Shown: one piece after another, positions 56,701 to 63,479 of the stretch
Numbering within the stretch: the first letter of the stretch is position 1
Layout of the letters: every line of letters begins with the position of its first letter
Source of the DNA: Thermoplasmata archaeon
Lineage (GTDB): Archaea > Thermoplasmatota > Thermoplasmata > GCA-020350865
NCBI GenBank assembly: GCA_020348445.1
Contig: CP070751.1
Location: 3,089,702-3,153,701 of the forward strand
Direction: 5' to 3'
Length of the DNA: 64,000 nt
The notes under the pieces: generated by a model
What the model was told of the DNA's origin: nothing
The model's database searches: none
The model's input: the letters and a program-made list of their open reading frames with translations, nothing else
Translations under genes and position numbers: made by a program

Positions 56701-59700
56701 GTCGAATGTGCCTAGAACATGCACCCATTCATCGGCAGTTATGTAAACATCTGATGCATGGGTACCTCCTGTCCAGTCCCCAGTATCGTTGTATATTCCA
56801 AAGCACCATGCATCATCCCAGCCATTCCATCCAAGAAGCCAGGCGCCAGGTTTTTGATTTCCTCCGAACCATTGATTGGGCTCCTCTGTATGATCCTCAT
56901 TACAATTAAACCATCCCTCAACAGTAATAACCTCAGTGATATCCAAGTTCGAGGAATAAGCCACGTCAACATGATCGTCACTACCATCAAACTCATCAGC
57001 ACCATCTATCTTTCCAGAAGCGTTCTGGGTTCCCGGTGAATCGATGTACTCTATTCCATTATTCAAATACTTAGTAGAGTCGTAATGGATTCCAGAGGTT
57101 TCATGAAGGTGTTGAACCATTACATAACTATCATCCCATACTCCCTCGATATTTTCTGTTGGAGAAGTTTGAGCGCTGTTTCCATAATGCATGTAAATTG
57201 TGGTTGTGGAAGATGAGGAAAGGAAGGGAATCCTCACCCATGCTGCCAATTCACCAGAACTGGCATTGTAGCTCTCGATTTCATGATCAAGTCTTGTCCT
57301 TCCATCCTGCTCTGTAAAGACAATATCATAACCGTCGGGTCGAGCTCTGTTTTTAAGGTCCAAATCCACGGTATTCACAAGAATCGGGAAATCAGTTAGG
57401 TCTCCGGTTATTTTGGAAGTATTGAGTGTAATTGCTTTTCTGTACATCCAATTCTGGGGGAAAGATTCTTCGGCACCAACTGTGTAAAATGTACCTGTGT
57501 CGTTTTGGTTGTTGTATTCGGTTGCGACCCAGTGGCTGGAACGGGCAACGCTTGAGATTCTGACTTCATCAATTGTGCCGTTAAAAAGCCATTTAGCTTG
57601 GCCTGATCCAGATTCGTTAAAAGCACCAATCCATCCATTTCCTGTATTTGAAAAATCAACTCCCGAGATGCTGTCATTAAAGGAAAAGTTACCTGCTAAA
57701 TCTCCATTATGATAAACCCTTAATGTTCCATTCGCACCTTCTGTTCTGTCTATAATCCAGCTAATCATATACCAGCTATCTTTTGTAAAATCGATTCCAT
57801 TATCAAGAGAACCTGATGCCCTATATATACTTCCCCCAATCACCGAATAAAATTGCATAGCATCTTCGTCTCTTAATCTAAAGTAAAAACGATTATTATC
57901 ATCTTGTACTTTAGAATAGAGTATATTATCCCAGAATTGGCTATCATCTAATTCCTTTGGATAAATCCATGCGTTTAATGAAAAACCCACGGCATTACCA
58001 ATATTCAAGCTTGTATCATCTCCACAATCAACGTAATCATCATCTCCACCAAACTCATCCGCGCCATCTATTCTACCGGTAGCATCGGTGGTTCCATCAC
58101 CACTATCCTGAAAGTTTTTAGGAGTGCCTTCATTATGATTAATGGTAGAATCATAATGGCCTTCAACATCGTCATCAGGACTTTCTTCTAAATGCTGGAC
58201 CATAACATAATTATCGTCCCAAACACCTGTTGGATTCTCGGTGGAGGAAGATTGGCCTCTGTTTCCGTAATGCAAATATATGATTGTATCCAAAGTGGAC
58301 GAAAGTTCGGGGATCCTTACCCAAGCTGTTAATTCCCCGGTTGTGCCATCATGTTTCTCAATCTCGTGATCAAGTCTAGTCTTACCATCACTTTCAGTGA
58401 AAATGATATCATACCCATCTGTTCTTGCTTTGTTTTTTAGATCTGAGTCGGTAATATCTATAAGAATAGGGAAATCGGTAAGATCTCCAGTTACTTGGGA
58501 AGAATTAATGATGATAGATTTGCGGTATTGCCAATTGGTAGGTATGATTTCCTCATCACCGATTGTGTAAAAAGAGCTTGAATCATTCTGGTTCTTGTAT
58601 GAGGTAGTTATCCAATCCAAAGACCGAGTAATATTTGAAATACGGACTTCATCTATTGAGCCCTTCCACTGATCAGATATTTCAAATCTAACTCCTAAAA
58701 ACAAGTCACTGCCAGCATTTAGTCCCCCGTCTGTCGTCCCAGAATCTTTCACAGCACCATCAACAAATAATACCCAGGAAGAATCATTTGAAGCAAATGT
58801 GATATAACTCCATGCATCCAGAGTAATGGATCCCAGAGCTTCTACTATTTCATCATTGTCAATGCCTGAATTAAATACATGGAGGTTTGTAATGGGATCT
58901 CCAGATTCAAATCTGAAATTACCATTCCCAAATGAAAATGGATTATCCCATGTAGTTCCATCTGAAGCTGTATTGACCCAGAGGGAAAATGTAAGGTTCT
59001 TTTTACTATTCAATGTAGTTCCGATACTATTAATTTTGACGTAATCATCACTCCCATCAAACTCATCAGCACCATCTATCTTTCCAACGGCATCCTGTGT
59101 TCCAGGAGAGTCTATGTACTCGATTCCATCGTAATTATATTGCGTAGAGTCATAATGAGTTCCGGATTTCTCTTGTAAGTGCTGGACCATTACATAATTA
59201 TCATCCCAAACACCCCTTGGATTTGATTGTTCTGGTGCATCCAAGTTGCTGTAATGCATGTAAAAAACCGTGTTTGAGGAGGAACTTAGCAAGGGAATCT
59301 TCACCCAGGCAACCAGTTCACCCATACTGCCATTATAACTTTCTATCTCATGATCGAGCTTGGTAACACCATCTGCACCTGTAAAAACGATATCATAACC
59401 GTCGGAACGCGCCTTGCTTATAAGATCAGAATCAGTAAGGTTTATTAGAACCGGAAAATCTTTCAGATCACCGGCCACTTGAGCGGCGTTGATTGTGATT
59501 CTCTTGCGATACTGCCAACCCGTGGGATTGATTTCTTCTAAACCAACCATATAAAATGAATTTATGCCGTTCTGGTTGTTGTATTCAGTATCGAGCCAGG
59601 CGTTGGATCTAGCAACAGAGGATATACGCACCTCATCTAGAATGCCATCAAGGGGCTTCCAAAGGCTTCCCGGATTGAGCCCAAGGTATATATCCCAATC

Positions 59701-62700
59701 GTTTTCTCGTATTTTACCTGTTTTTGTGGTGTTACCCATTTCAGTTTGGTCAAGGCGCAATCTCATGTAACTACCATCGTAGGTGGCAACTACGAATAAC
59801 CATTTATCTGTGGTCAAGGAACTGTTTGTTTCCATATATGTTGTTGTGCCTGAGTCATCGTTCGTTCCTGTCTTTAACCTGAATCTCAGCTTGTAACCGG
59901 TAATGTTCCATATTGTAGACAACATCCATGCATGATCTTGCTCAGCGTCATTTTTTGCCTTTGATATGATTCTAGCATCGTGTGCAATAAAACTTTCAAA
60001 CATAACCCACGCCTGGAGTGTAAGCCCTTGTCCTTGTACATTCCAATTACCCACATCTATATGGTCTGTTCCGTCATCGTACTCAAAGTCCTGACCATCG
60101 GCTATGATACTGTTGTTATCATCGGATCCTAGGTTCGTTCCATCGTGATTATTGCTTGTGGAATCATAAAAATCATCAGAAAGATGCCAGACAGCTGAAT
60201 AATTGGAATCCCAGACATCTGCAGGATTTTCCATGGATGTTGTTTGTCCATTGTTTCCGTAATACATGTATATGGATGTATCTGAGGATGAAGAAAGGCT
60301 GGGAATTTTAATCCATGCTACCAATTCACCCTGACTGCTGCTATATTTCTCGAGTTCGTGATCGAGTCGAGTACTGCCATCCATCTCGGTGAAGAAGATG
60401 TCATATCCATCGGCTCGTGCCTTGCTTTGTAGATCAGAATCAACAGTATTTATTAGAACTGGGAAATTGACTAGGTCACCAGCAACCTGCGAGGCATTGA
60501 TCGTGATTTTCTTTCGATATAGCCAATCTTCGATATTTATATCGGGGGCATTTACACCCTTTATGCTCGAAACAGAAAATCCGAACCTGTCTCCATCGTT
60601 CTCCCCAGTGAGAATAACATCCGCATCTGCGTCAGCGTCATAAACACTGTTCCAGTCTTCTGTGGATCTACCATGAAAGATATACGCTCTTCCGCGATCT
60701 GCACCCCATCCAGGTGCTCCTATGATCACATCATCATAATCATCATTATTTATATCACCAGCATCGGAAACGGACCAGCCAAATAGATCGCCAGAATTGG
60801 AGCCATATATCGTGACATTTGCATCCGTAATATCGAGTGCACTTGCATTTATTTCTGGATAACCAAAGAAAATGTAGGCTGCGCCTGCCTTATTTATCGC
60901 CCCAGCCCCAGAATCAATCACTTCTTCACCACTATATGTTATGAAACTATCATTCATTGAAAGATATTGGGCGTAAATCCAGTCTTCAGAACGAGCTATA
61001 TTTGATATGCGGACTTCATCTATTGTACCGTTCCAATATACATCTCCACCAGAAGCACCTCCAGGCCTACCTATCCAAAGGTTTTTACTTGGATTAGGAT
61101 TTATTGATCCACCAAAATCACAATCAGCCCTCTTCACTCCATCTACATACATAGAACCATTAGGAGAATCCCAAGTAAAAACAACATGATGCCAAGTATT
61201 TGGATTAATTACATATGTATTACTACAAAGACTTTCATTATATGTCGAACTATTTCGAAGGTAAGCTGATGCAGTGCCTATATTATTTGTATGTCTATAA
61301 ACAATTAGGCCATAACCTCCTGTTAAACGATTGTATTTGTTTATCACATTATATCTCTTGATTTGCGTTGGGAAATTACCATATATCCAAGCTTCCATTG
61401 TTATCTCAGTCCCAGTAATATTCAAACTCGCATCATTCCCACAATCAATATAATCATCGATCCCATCCAACTCGTCAGCACCATCTATTTTTCCAGTAGC
61501 ATCCTGCGTCCCAGGAGAATCTATATACTCTGTTCCATCGTTATCATATTGTGTTGAATCATAATGAGTTCCCGAGGTCTCTTCTAAATGCTGAACCAAC
61601 ACATAACTAGCATCATAAGTCTCATTCTCATTTTGAACATCTAAAGCGGCTGAGTTATTGTAATACATCCAGATGTAATCGGTAGAGGTGTCCCCGGCAA
61701 TATTTGTTACATTTACCCAGACATAACTGTCCCCAGAGGTATTCCACTCTTCGATATGATAATTCAACTCAGTTACATTATCAGTATCTACAAACCGCAG
61801 GTCTGTTCCATCCAATTTAGCCTTTGAATAATTAAAATTCGCTGGATTTAACTTCACAGAAACCGGAAAATACTCTAGATCTTCTGATTGCCCGCCGTTG
61901 TCAAAGGTCAATTTCATTCGACATGACCAATTGATATCCCACCAATCGCTTTCTTCTTCGCTTCCGTATGTAATAAAGCTGTTATTCATGGAAAGGTACT
62001 GCGCCATAACCCAGTCCGCACTTCTTCCTGTATTCGAGATTCGCACTTCATCTATTATGCCCTCAAAGGCGTCGTAATAGGTACCGTCTCCGATCCATAC
62101 CTCAGTTGCTGATTGATATATTGGCCCGGAAAATGTGTCGTTGGTTCCTATCACAATTGCATTTTTATACAATACCATTGTGGTTCCATTCCACGTTCCT
62201 GCCATGTACTGCCACTGGTTTTTATCCACAACATTGGAGTCATGTATATTTCCTTGCGTCGCAGTTCCGTTGTCACTAAGCTTAAAATCCCAATCATCGA
62301 GATCCCCCGGATCATCGTCCATTGAAAGAATATAGGACCTGGCACTATCTGCAAACTTGTTAACGATATTCAGATCATCACCAGGATTATCGATATTAAC
62401 TGGCTTAACCCATGCTTCAATGGTTATAGCCTGGGTAATGTTCAGACTGTCACTTGTTTTGCAGTTCACATAATCGTCGACTCCATCGAAATTGTCGGCA
62501 CCACCGATTCTTCCCTGTGCATTCTGGGTTAATCCGTTTTGGGGGAAACCGTCATTGTTGTTTTTCGAGGCATCATAATGGGTTCCCGAGGTCTCGTTCA
62601 GATGCCATACCCCTGAAAAGTGCTCATCGTAAGTCCCTTCTACATCCTGGACATCAACGGCATCTAAATTGCCGTAATACATCCAGATATAATCCGAATC

Positions 62701-63243
62701 AGAACCTCCATGGATATTGGCAACATTTACCCAGATATAGCTGGATCCTGAGGATTCCCAATCCTCAATATGAAATTTAAGCTCGGAAAATCCGTCAGCA
62801 TCAATAAATCTCAGATCAGTTCCATCTGACTTTGATTTCGAATAATTAAAATTCATTGTGCTTAAATTGATCATAACCGGGAAATTCACCAAGTCCTCCG
62901 ATTGCCCGGTATTATCAAAAGTCAATTTTTTTCGATATGCCCAACTATTATTCCACCATCCCCCTACTCCTTGATACCCATCTGCATACGGAGCACCAAC
63001 GATCACATCATCGTACCCATCGCCGTTCACATCGCCTATCCAGGATACATTCCAGCCAAAGTTATCCCCTTCATCTGGATTGGTAATGGTAACCAGAGGA
63101 TCCAAAGTCCCCTCACCTGGGTCCTTTTTCAGCTTCTCACCTTCAGCAGATACCACTGCACCTTGTTGAAAAAAGGAAAATAAGGAGGATAGAACCAATA
63201 AGGTGATTAAACCGATTGAATGCAACTTTTTGGTGCGTTTCAT
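47797..63243 (-). CDS. Giant integrin-alpha-like surface protein with nested domains and longin-like cytosolic tail
   Basis: 5148 residues from the ATG at 63243, where a clean signal peptide begins (MKRTKKLHSIGLITLLVLSS); the frame is open to 63336. Order: FG-GAP blade 1 split by two DUF2341-LamG units (residues about 94-779); blade 2; blade 3 split by five DUF2341-LamG units (about 901-2601); blade 4; blade 5 split by seven IYAQK repeats (about 2753-3148); blades 6 and 7; an Ig domain; seven Ig-like repeats of about 100 residues (3384-4101); two larger Ig-like modules; and cadherin-like repeats. Then come a membrane helix (about 4907-4933), a longin/roadblock-like domain (about 4934-5064), an acidic linker and a zinc ribbon (CPVC, then CPRC). 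Seven FG-GAP blades match integrin alpha heads. An adhesion receptor passing signals to the adjacent GTPases is inferred. Confidence 0.85.
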   Translation of the reverse strand: MKRTKKLHSIGLITLLVLSSLFSFFQQGAVVSAEGEKLKKDPGEGTLDPLVTITNPDEGDNFGWNVSWIGDVNGDGYDDVIVGAPYADGYQGVGGWWNNSWAYRKKLTFDNTGQSEDLVNFPVMINLSTMNFNYSKSKSDGTDLRFIDADGFSELKFHIEDWESSGSSYIWVNVANIHGGSDSDYIWMYYGNLDAVDVQDVEGTYDEHFSGVWHLNETSGTHYDASKNNNDGFPQNGLTQNAQGRIGGADNFDGVDDYVNCKTSDSLNITQAITIEAWVKPVNIDNPGDDLNIVNKFADSARSYILSMDDDPGDLDDWDFKLSDNGTATQGNIHDSNVVDKNQWQYMAGTWNGTTMVLYKNAIVIGTNDTFSGPIYQSATEVWIGDGTYYDAFEGIIDEVRISNTGRSADWVMAQYLSMNNSFITYGSEEESDWWDINWSCRMKLTFDNGGQSEDLEYFPVSVKLNPANFNYSKAKLDGTDLRFVDTDNVTELNYHIEEWNTSGDSYVWVNVTNIAGDTSTDYIWMYYNNSAALDVQNENETYDASYVLVQHLEETSGTHYDSTQYDNDGTEYIDSPGTQDATGKIDGADELDGIDDYIDCGNDASLNITGTEITMEAWIYGNFPTQIKRYNVINKYNRLTGGYGLIVYRHTNNIGTASAYLRNSSTYNESLCSNTYVINPNTWHHVVFTWDSPNGSMYVDGVKRADCDFGGSINPNPSKNLWIGRPGGASGGDVYWNGTIDEVRISNIARSEDWIYAQYLSMNDSFITYSGEEVIDSGAGAINKAGAAYIFFGYPEINASALDITDANVTIYGSNSGDLFGWSVSDAGDINNDDYDDVIIGAPGWGADRGRAYIFHGRSTEDWNSVYDADADADVILTGENDGDRFGFSVSSIKGVNAPDINIEDWLYRKKITINASQVAGDLVNFPVLINTVDSDLQSKARADGYDIFFTEMDGSTRLDHELEKYSSSQGELVAWIKIPSLSSSSDTSIYMYYGNNGQTTSMENPADVWDSNYSAVWHLSDDFYDSTSNNHDGTNLGSDDNNSIIADGQDFEYDDGTDHIDVGNWNVQGQGLTLQAWVMFESFIAHDARIISKAKNDAEQDHAWMLSTIWNITGYKLRFRLKTGTNDDSGTTTYMETNSSLTTDKWLFVVATYDGSYMRLRLDQTEMGNTTKTGKIRENDWDIYLGLNPGSLWKPLDGILDEVRISSVARSNAWLDTEYNNQNGINSFYMVGLEEINPTGWQYRKRITINAAQVAGDLKDFPVLINLTDSDLISKARSDGYDIVFTGADGVTKLDHEIESYNGSMGELVAWVKIPLLSSSSNTVFYMHYSNLDAPEQSNPRGVWDDNYVMVQHLQEKSGTHYDSTQYNYDGIEYIDSPGTQDAVGKIDGADEFDGSDDYVKINSIGTTLNSKKNLTFSLWVNTASDGTTWDNPFSFGNGNFRFESGDPITNLHVFNSGIDNDEIVEALGSITLDAWSYITFASNDSSWVLFVDGAVKDSGTTDGGLNAGSDLFLGVRFEISDQWKGSIDEVRISNITRSLDWITTSYKNQNDSSSFYTIGDEEIIPTNWQYRKSIIINSSQVTGDLTDFPILIDITDSDLKNKARTDGYDIIFTESDGKTRLDHEIEKHDGTTGELTAWVRIPELSSTLDTIIYLHYGNRGQSSSTENPTGVWDDNYVMVQHLEESPDDDVEGHYDSTINHNEGTPKNFQDSGDGTTDATGRIDGADEFGGDDDYVDCGDDTSLNIGNAVGFSLNAWIYPKELDDSQFWDNILYSKVQDDNNRFYFRLRDEDAMQFYSVIGGSIYRASGSLDNGIDFTKDSWYMISWIIDRTEGANGTLRVYHNGDLAGNFSFNDSISGVDFSNTGNGWIGAFNESGSGQAKWLFNGTIDEVRISSVARSSHWVATEYNNQNDTGTFYTVGAEESFPQNWMYRKAITLNTSKITGDLTDFPILVNTVDLDLKNRARPDGYDIVFTEQDGRTRLDHEIESYNASSGELAAWVRIPFLSSSSTTTIYMHYGNSAQTSPTENIEGVWDDSYVMVQHLHETSGIHYDSTKYLNNGIEYIDSPGTQNASGKIDGADEFDGSDDHVDVAYSSNLDITEVITVEGWFNCNEDHTEEPNQWFGGNQKPGAWLLGWNGWDDAWCFGIYNDTGDWTGGTHASDVYITADEWVHVLGTFDGRYLRVYVNGELEDIEEVGSTTIYSNTNEIKIGMSGAYFNGSIDEVRISNVVRSIDWIATQYNNQNDTGTFYSIGSEELNPACWLYRKPITISSSQVAGNLTDFPFLIRITDSDLKSKALPNGNDILFTELDGRTKLDHEIESYNSSSGKLVAWVRIPYLSSSFDTVVYMYYGNNAQRSPTENPESVWDDNYKMVHHLEESPNDDVEGHIDSTSNDNDGTPKNFQDGGDGTTDATGRIDGADEFGGDDDYIETSSMAMDGSRTFMAWIKPDFNWDDGVLHTVIEWYNGVSRKFFIAKHSNNNMYVVHDSQDDGGAYLCEIETITFSSGEWHHIAGTYDDNAKRVCIYWDGECLNSTILLGAVELTGQTSVTIGNGSWGEFDGIIDEVRISNVARSWDWIDASYNNQNDPSSSYTLGNEESFNVNNYDNVIVGAYGYNGKQGRAYIFSGRSGLTGGISAQNADVIMIGSHSDDRFGWAVSDAGDLNGDGSTDIIIGAPGNNSSTGAAYVFLNIEYLPSSINASDADTMLIGESPNDEFGYSVSNAGDLNNDRYNDVIVGAPEYNDNHGNYSAAWGPLDIQANQNPDSAYQNATFIAADYHGNVIVVWHDTRNGSDDYDIYAQKFDSDGNALWGPTDIRVNKNSDSVDQLDPVVVVDSLGNAIIVWEDKRNGESDIYAQKLDPNGLPLWGLSDKKVNQNSDIADQYNPDATIDSDDNVIVAFGDWRGSDGDLYAQKLDSDGAPQWGLNDKLINQNSDSYDQFSVSAAVYPNGSSIYVWFDERNSPGDIADIYAQQLDPDGNAIWGNTDILVNQNSDSAVQYSPEVATDSDGNAYVIWEDARNGAGDYDTFAQRLDSMGTALWGPSDKDAKQNSDTYHQLDPWVDVDPEGNPIFVWSDYRNGLGDIYSQKYNSSGTAQWDSSDIKVNEGGASSNQIMPRLDVDSDGHMYVGWGDDRNGASDIDIYIQKLEPPTVGRAYIFNGGSSMDATSDLKLTGENHGDRFGFSVKSAGDLNGDAVADVMVGAPYYDDGAKLDVGAIYVFSGGSSMDNLADWKYYGEYANDHFGWSVSFAGDVNGDDQDDIIVGAPANDDGGIDAGKTYILTFTISIPFEITDILTTPESQYIDEYVNISCNVTAPSGIYGVWLNITYPDGGYTNASMTEGAGNQWYNNSMYVIPGLYQYLIWANDTIGNWTNTAIYQFVIVNRLPTLSSSSVDPVIGYTDTGFNFTVIYTDLDDHAPYNVMVNISGEGVYDLSELDPLDLDYTDGKEYYYNTSGFSIGTYSFHFAANDTIGDWVEGGTLFFDVLDSTPLLSSDSVNPSSGYPNTGFNFTVKYTSPNNLEPDNILVNITGWGNYDLIPIDPLDMDYTDGNGFYLNQSGFTLGTHFFHFAANDTNGIWVETGSSSFDILSSALSLTLPSVNPLIGNVDTGFNFTVNYASPANLPPVNITVVISSFGTFDLMEVDPFDSDYTDGKEYYFNTSGFTIRTYQFYFETNDSIGNSVVSETNQFNILNRPPTFTSPQVAPNSGNINSGFNFSIIYQDLDDQAPNKITVNITGYGVYDLGEVDSLDTDYTDGKEYYYNASGFTIGSFTFNFAANDTKGDWVETGLLGFNVLNRPPSLSVPLVTPTLGYLDSDFNFTVIYTDLDDHTPGRITVNISGIGIYILEETDFLDTDYTDGKGYYYNMSGFSLGTHFFNFAANDSLGNWTESTILQFDVINRAPILSAAMVDQNTGYIESWFNFTVTYSDFDNHSQDTITVNITGVGIYDLIEMDLLDVEYTDGKEYYINLSGFDVGQYTFSFTANDSVGQWTETGVMQFDVVNRAPILSLAQVDPTTGSIDTIFNFTVTYTDLEDHPPDAIILNITGLGVFHMMEANTSDSDYTDGKEYYYNMTLSAANYSFHYASNDSMGLWAPDTSTINSPNVSPKHGILYAIDSLVEFSDAIQLNSRLLDDDFQPIQGQNVAYYIDINKNGILEAGEFVDQGVTQSDGSISVIYSSYLDIGIYNFTVLYVGSGDYDIEDDEAQITINPKQATLKSVITVVEVGETASINATLIDDMGNPIGDQQVVFYLDRNRNEFYEPSEEIVMAATSLGGVAQINYYVNLTPENYGIWAKYEGSANYNVDEIEGLLTVQDTGNRPPMIVWEVPNQIKPEDSLPWSIALTSYGSDIEDSDTDLNWHLTGVDNDLYSVTGMNSTNNILTFIPHPDAYGNDEVTLWLVDSSGDRDSQILWINITPLNDLPYFNPMPPDIFVHYDDPNTDEDNPSPWDYTFYVHDVETPIENLILTTSESTSDSGDGYVEVDGLKVTFHYPQNMVGQSVLVTLTLSDGTDTTQTMVRVNVTSDWVPELVSQLPDVILEENTTLYYVFDLDDYFVDKDHDSLFFTSGYFHIIVDINQNNTVDITAQGQWTGTEYVTFRAQDPIGAISEDTIRVTVIPVNDGPTISDIPDLVVHFDYSYAFDLSPYISDPDNTPDELMVSTSELTDYIRLQQNNNLGIVITYPEWMNSTTIPITIYVSDGLLTASQEINITISDDFPPELRYKIPDVFFDEDTNLNGTFTLSDYFFDVDNDVLYYTNGSKFINVTINKDLTVDFSAPENWYGSEVITFRATDPHGALAEDSILVVVVPVNDPPTIGLIPTQEKKVGDQWILDLSQYIHDIDNDMSELIITVESAAGEGYVTLVGNMLVFQYPEGIKIDTITITVTDGELVATSSFIVDIKSTKPQAPSIWDTLPWPWIFSILIAAIGGAIAIYWKKSGYIVYDAFLIHENGLPIAHVSRWERSDLEDVVVSGMFTAVQDFINDAFSGQTSDVDWELDEMGFGENKILIERSECLYIAVIFEGYGRKLRKRVRRFFQDINKEYGTILEDWDGDISQLEGIRALTMTLIPDRGYKHTDSQDMPDQPRLDAHAEESDESLYEWKDGEDEAFEDGSEVYSENIIEIEVYECPVCGKDIDAEAASCPRCGVQFAEL
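48050..48441 (-). other. Longin/roadblock-like cytosolic domain of the giant protein
   Basis: Pattern is strand (VYDAFLIHENG), strand (PIAHVSR), helix (VVVSGMFTAVQDFINDAF), strand (NKILIERSE), strand (LYIAVIFEG), helix (KLRKRVRRFFQDINKEYGTI), then a W-D-G-D motif and QLEGI. The strand-strand-helix-strand-strand-helix order suits the longin/roadblock superfamily of GTPase-associated domains. The same pattern occurs at about 19190-19545, and its end is seen at 63940-64000. Confidence 0.6.
48444..48522 (-). other. Membrane helix of the giant protein
   Basis: WPWIFSILIAAIGGAIAIYW followed by KKSG: one hydrophobic segment with a basic stop on the cytosolic side. It separates about 4900 exported residues from about 215 cytosolic ones. 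Confidence 0.8.
50940..53090 (-). repeat. Seven tandem Ig-like repeats in the giant protein
   Basis: Units of about 100 residues begin N-R-x-P-x-L-S... V-x-P-x-x-G... FNFTV-x-Y and contain the invariant DYTDGKEYYYN and F-x-FAANDT motifs. The spacing is about 310 bp (start points near 53090, 52790, 52480, 52170, 51865, 51555 and 51245). They probably form the extended leg below the propeller head. Confidence 0.85.
53800..54985 (-). repeat. Seven-repeat propeller-like array inserted in FG-GAP blade 5
   Basis: Seven units of about 55 residues share Q-x-x-P, a strand ending VVW, D-x-R-N-G, D-I-YAQK, G-x-x-x-W and VNQNSD. The repeat number fits a second closed beta-propeller. The array sits between VIVGAPEYNDNHGN and VGRAYIFNGGS, which together form one FG-GAP blade. 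Confidence 0.75.
55440..60540 (-). repeat. Five DUF2341-LamG units inserted in FG-GAP blade 3
   Basis: Each unit of about 340 residues opens W-x-YRK-x-I-x-[IL]-N (near 60530, 59520, 58545, 57455 and 56460). It continues through a DUF2341 domain (SDLKSKARxDGYDI, RLDHEIE, ELVAWVRIP), then a LamG/concanavalin-like sandwich ending IDEVRIS-x-x-x-RS-x-W. The first half of blade 3 (DRFGFSVSSI) precedes the array and its second half (YDNVIVGAYGYNGKQGRAYI) follows it. LamG domains commonly bind glycans or proteins. Confidence 0.85.
60905..62962 (-). repeat. Two DUF2341-LamG units inserted in FG-GAP blade 1
   Basis: Units open with WWNNSWAYRKKLTFD and WWDINWSCRMKLTFD. They form a separate subtype from the five later units (FNYSKxKxDGTDLRF, DYIWMYYxN). 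Before the pair is DVNGDGYDDVIVGAPYADG and after it GAAYIFFG, the two halves of one FG-GAP blade. Confidence 0.85.
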
Positions 63244-63396
63244 GTACATTTTACGGCCTCGACCATCTAAATGCCCTGATGGGAGTTTAGACACATTTAC
63301 AAGTATTTGATATCCTTGACCCGCATAAGGACACATTTACCCATGCCCTTGTATTCTTTATTTTATAACTATGTACATTATACGAATCTAACAGTA

Positions 63397-63432
63397 ATTA
63401 AATGGTTTTGACAAGAAAATCAGATTTGATTA
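63397..63432 (-). promoter_or_regulatory. Shared 36-bp promoter-like element upstream of the giant gene
   Basis: The minus-strand sequence runs TAATCAAATCTGATTTTCTT, then GTCAAAACCATTTAAT, with 30 of 36 identities to 45683-45718. The TATA-like ATTTAAT lies about 155 bp before the ATG at 63243. Between element and gene an 11-bp GACACATTTAC occurs twice (63290-63300 and 63330-63340). Confidence 0.45.
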
Positions 63433-63479
63433 CCTAATCTGAGAAAAACGGCATTTGATGGGAAAATCCCTCCTTTCCC

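Noticed and set aside
55953..58128. Repeated DNA blocks considered as a mobile element or CRISPR-like array
   Set aside because: The repeats lie in frame inside the DUF2341-LamG coding units, have no regular short spacing or terminal inverted repeats, and vary at the protein level.
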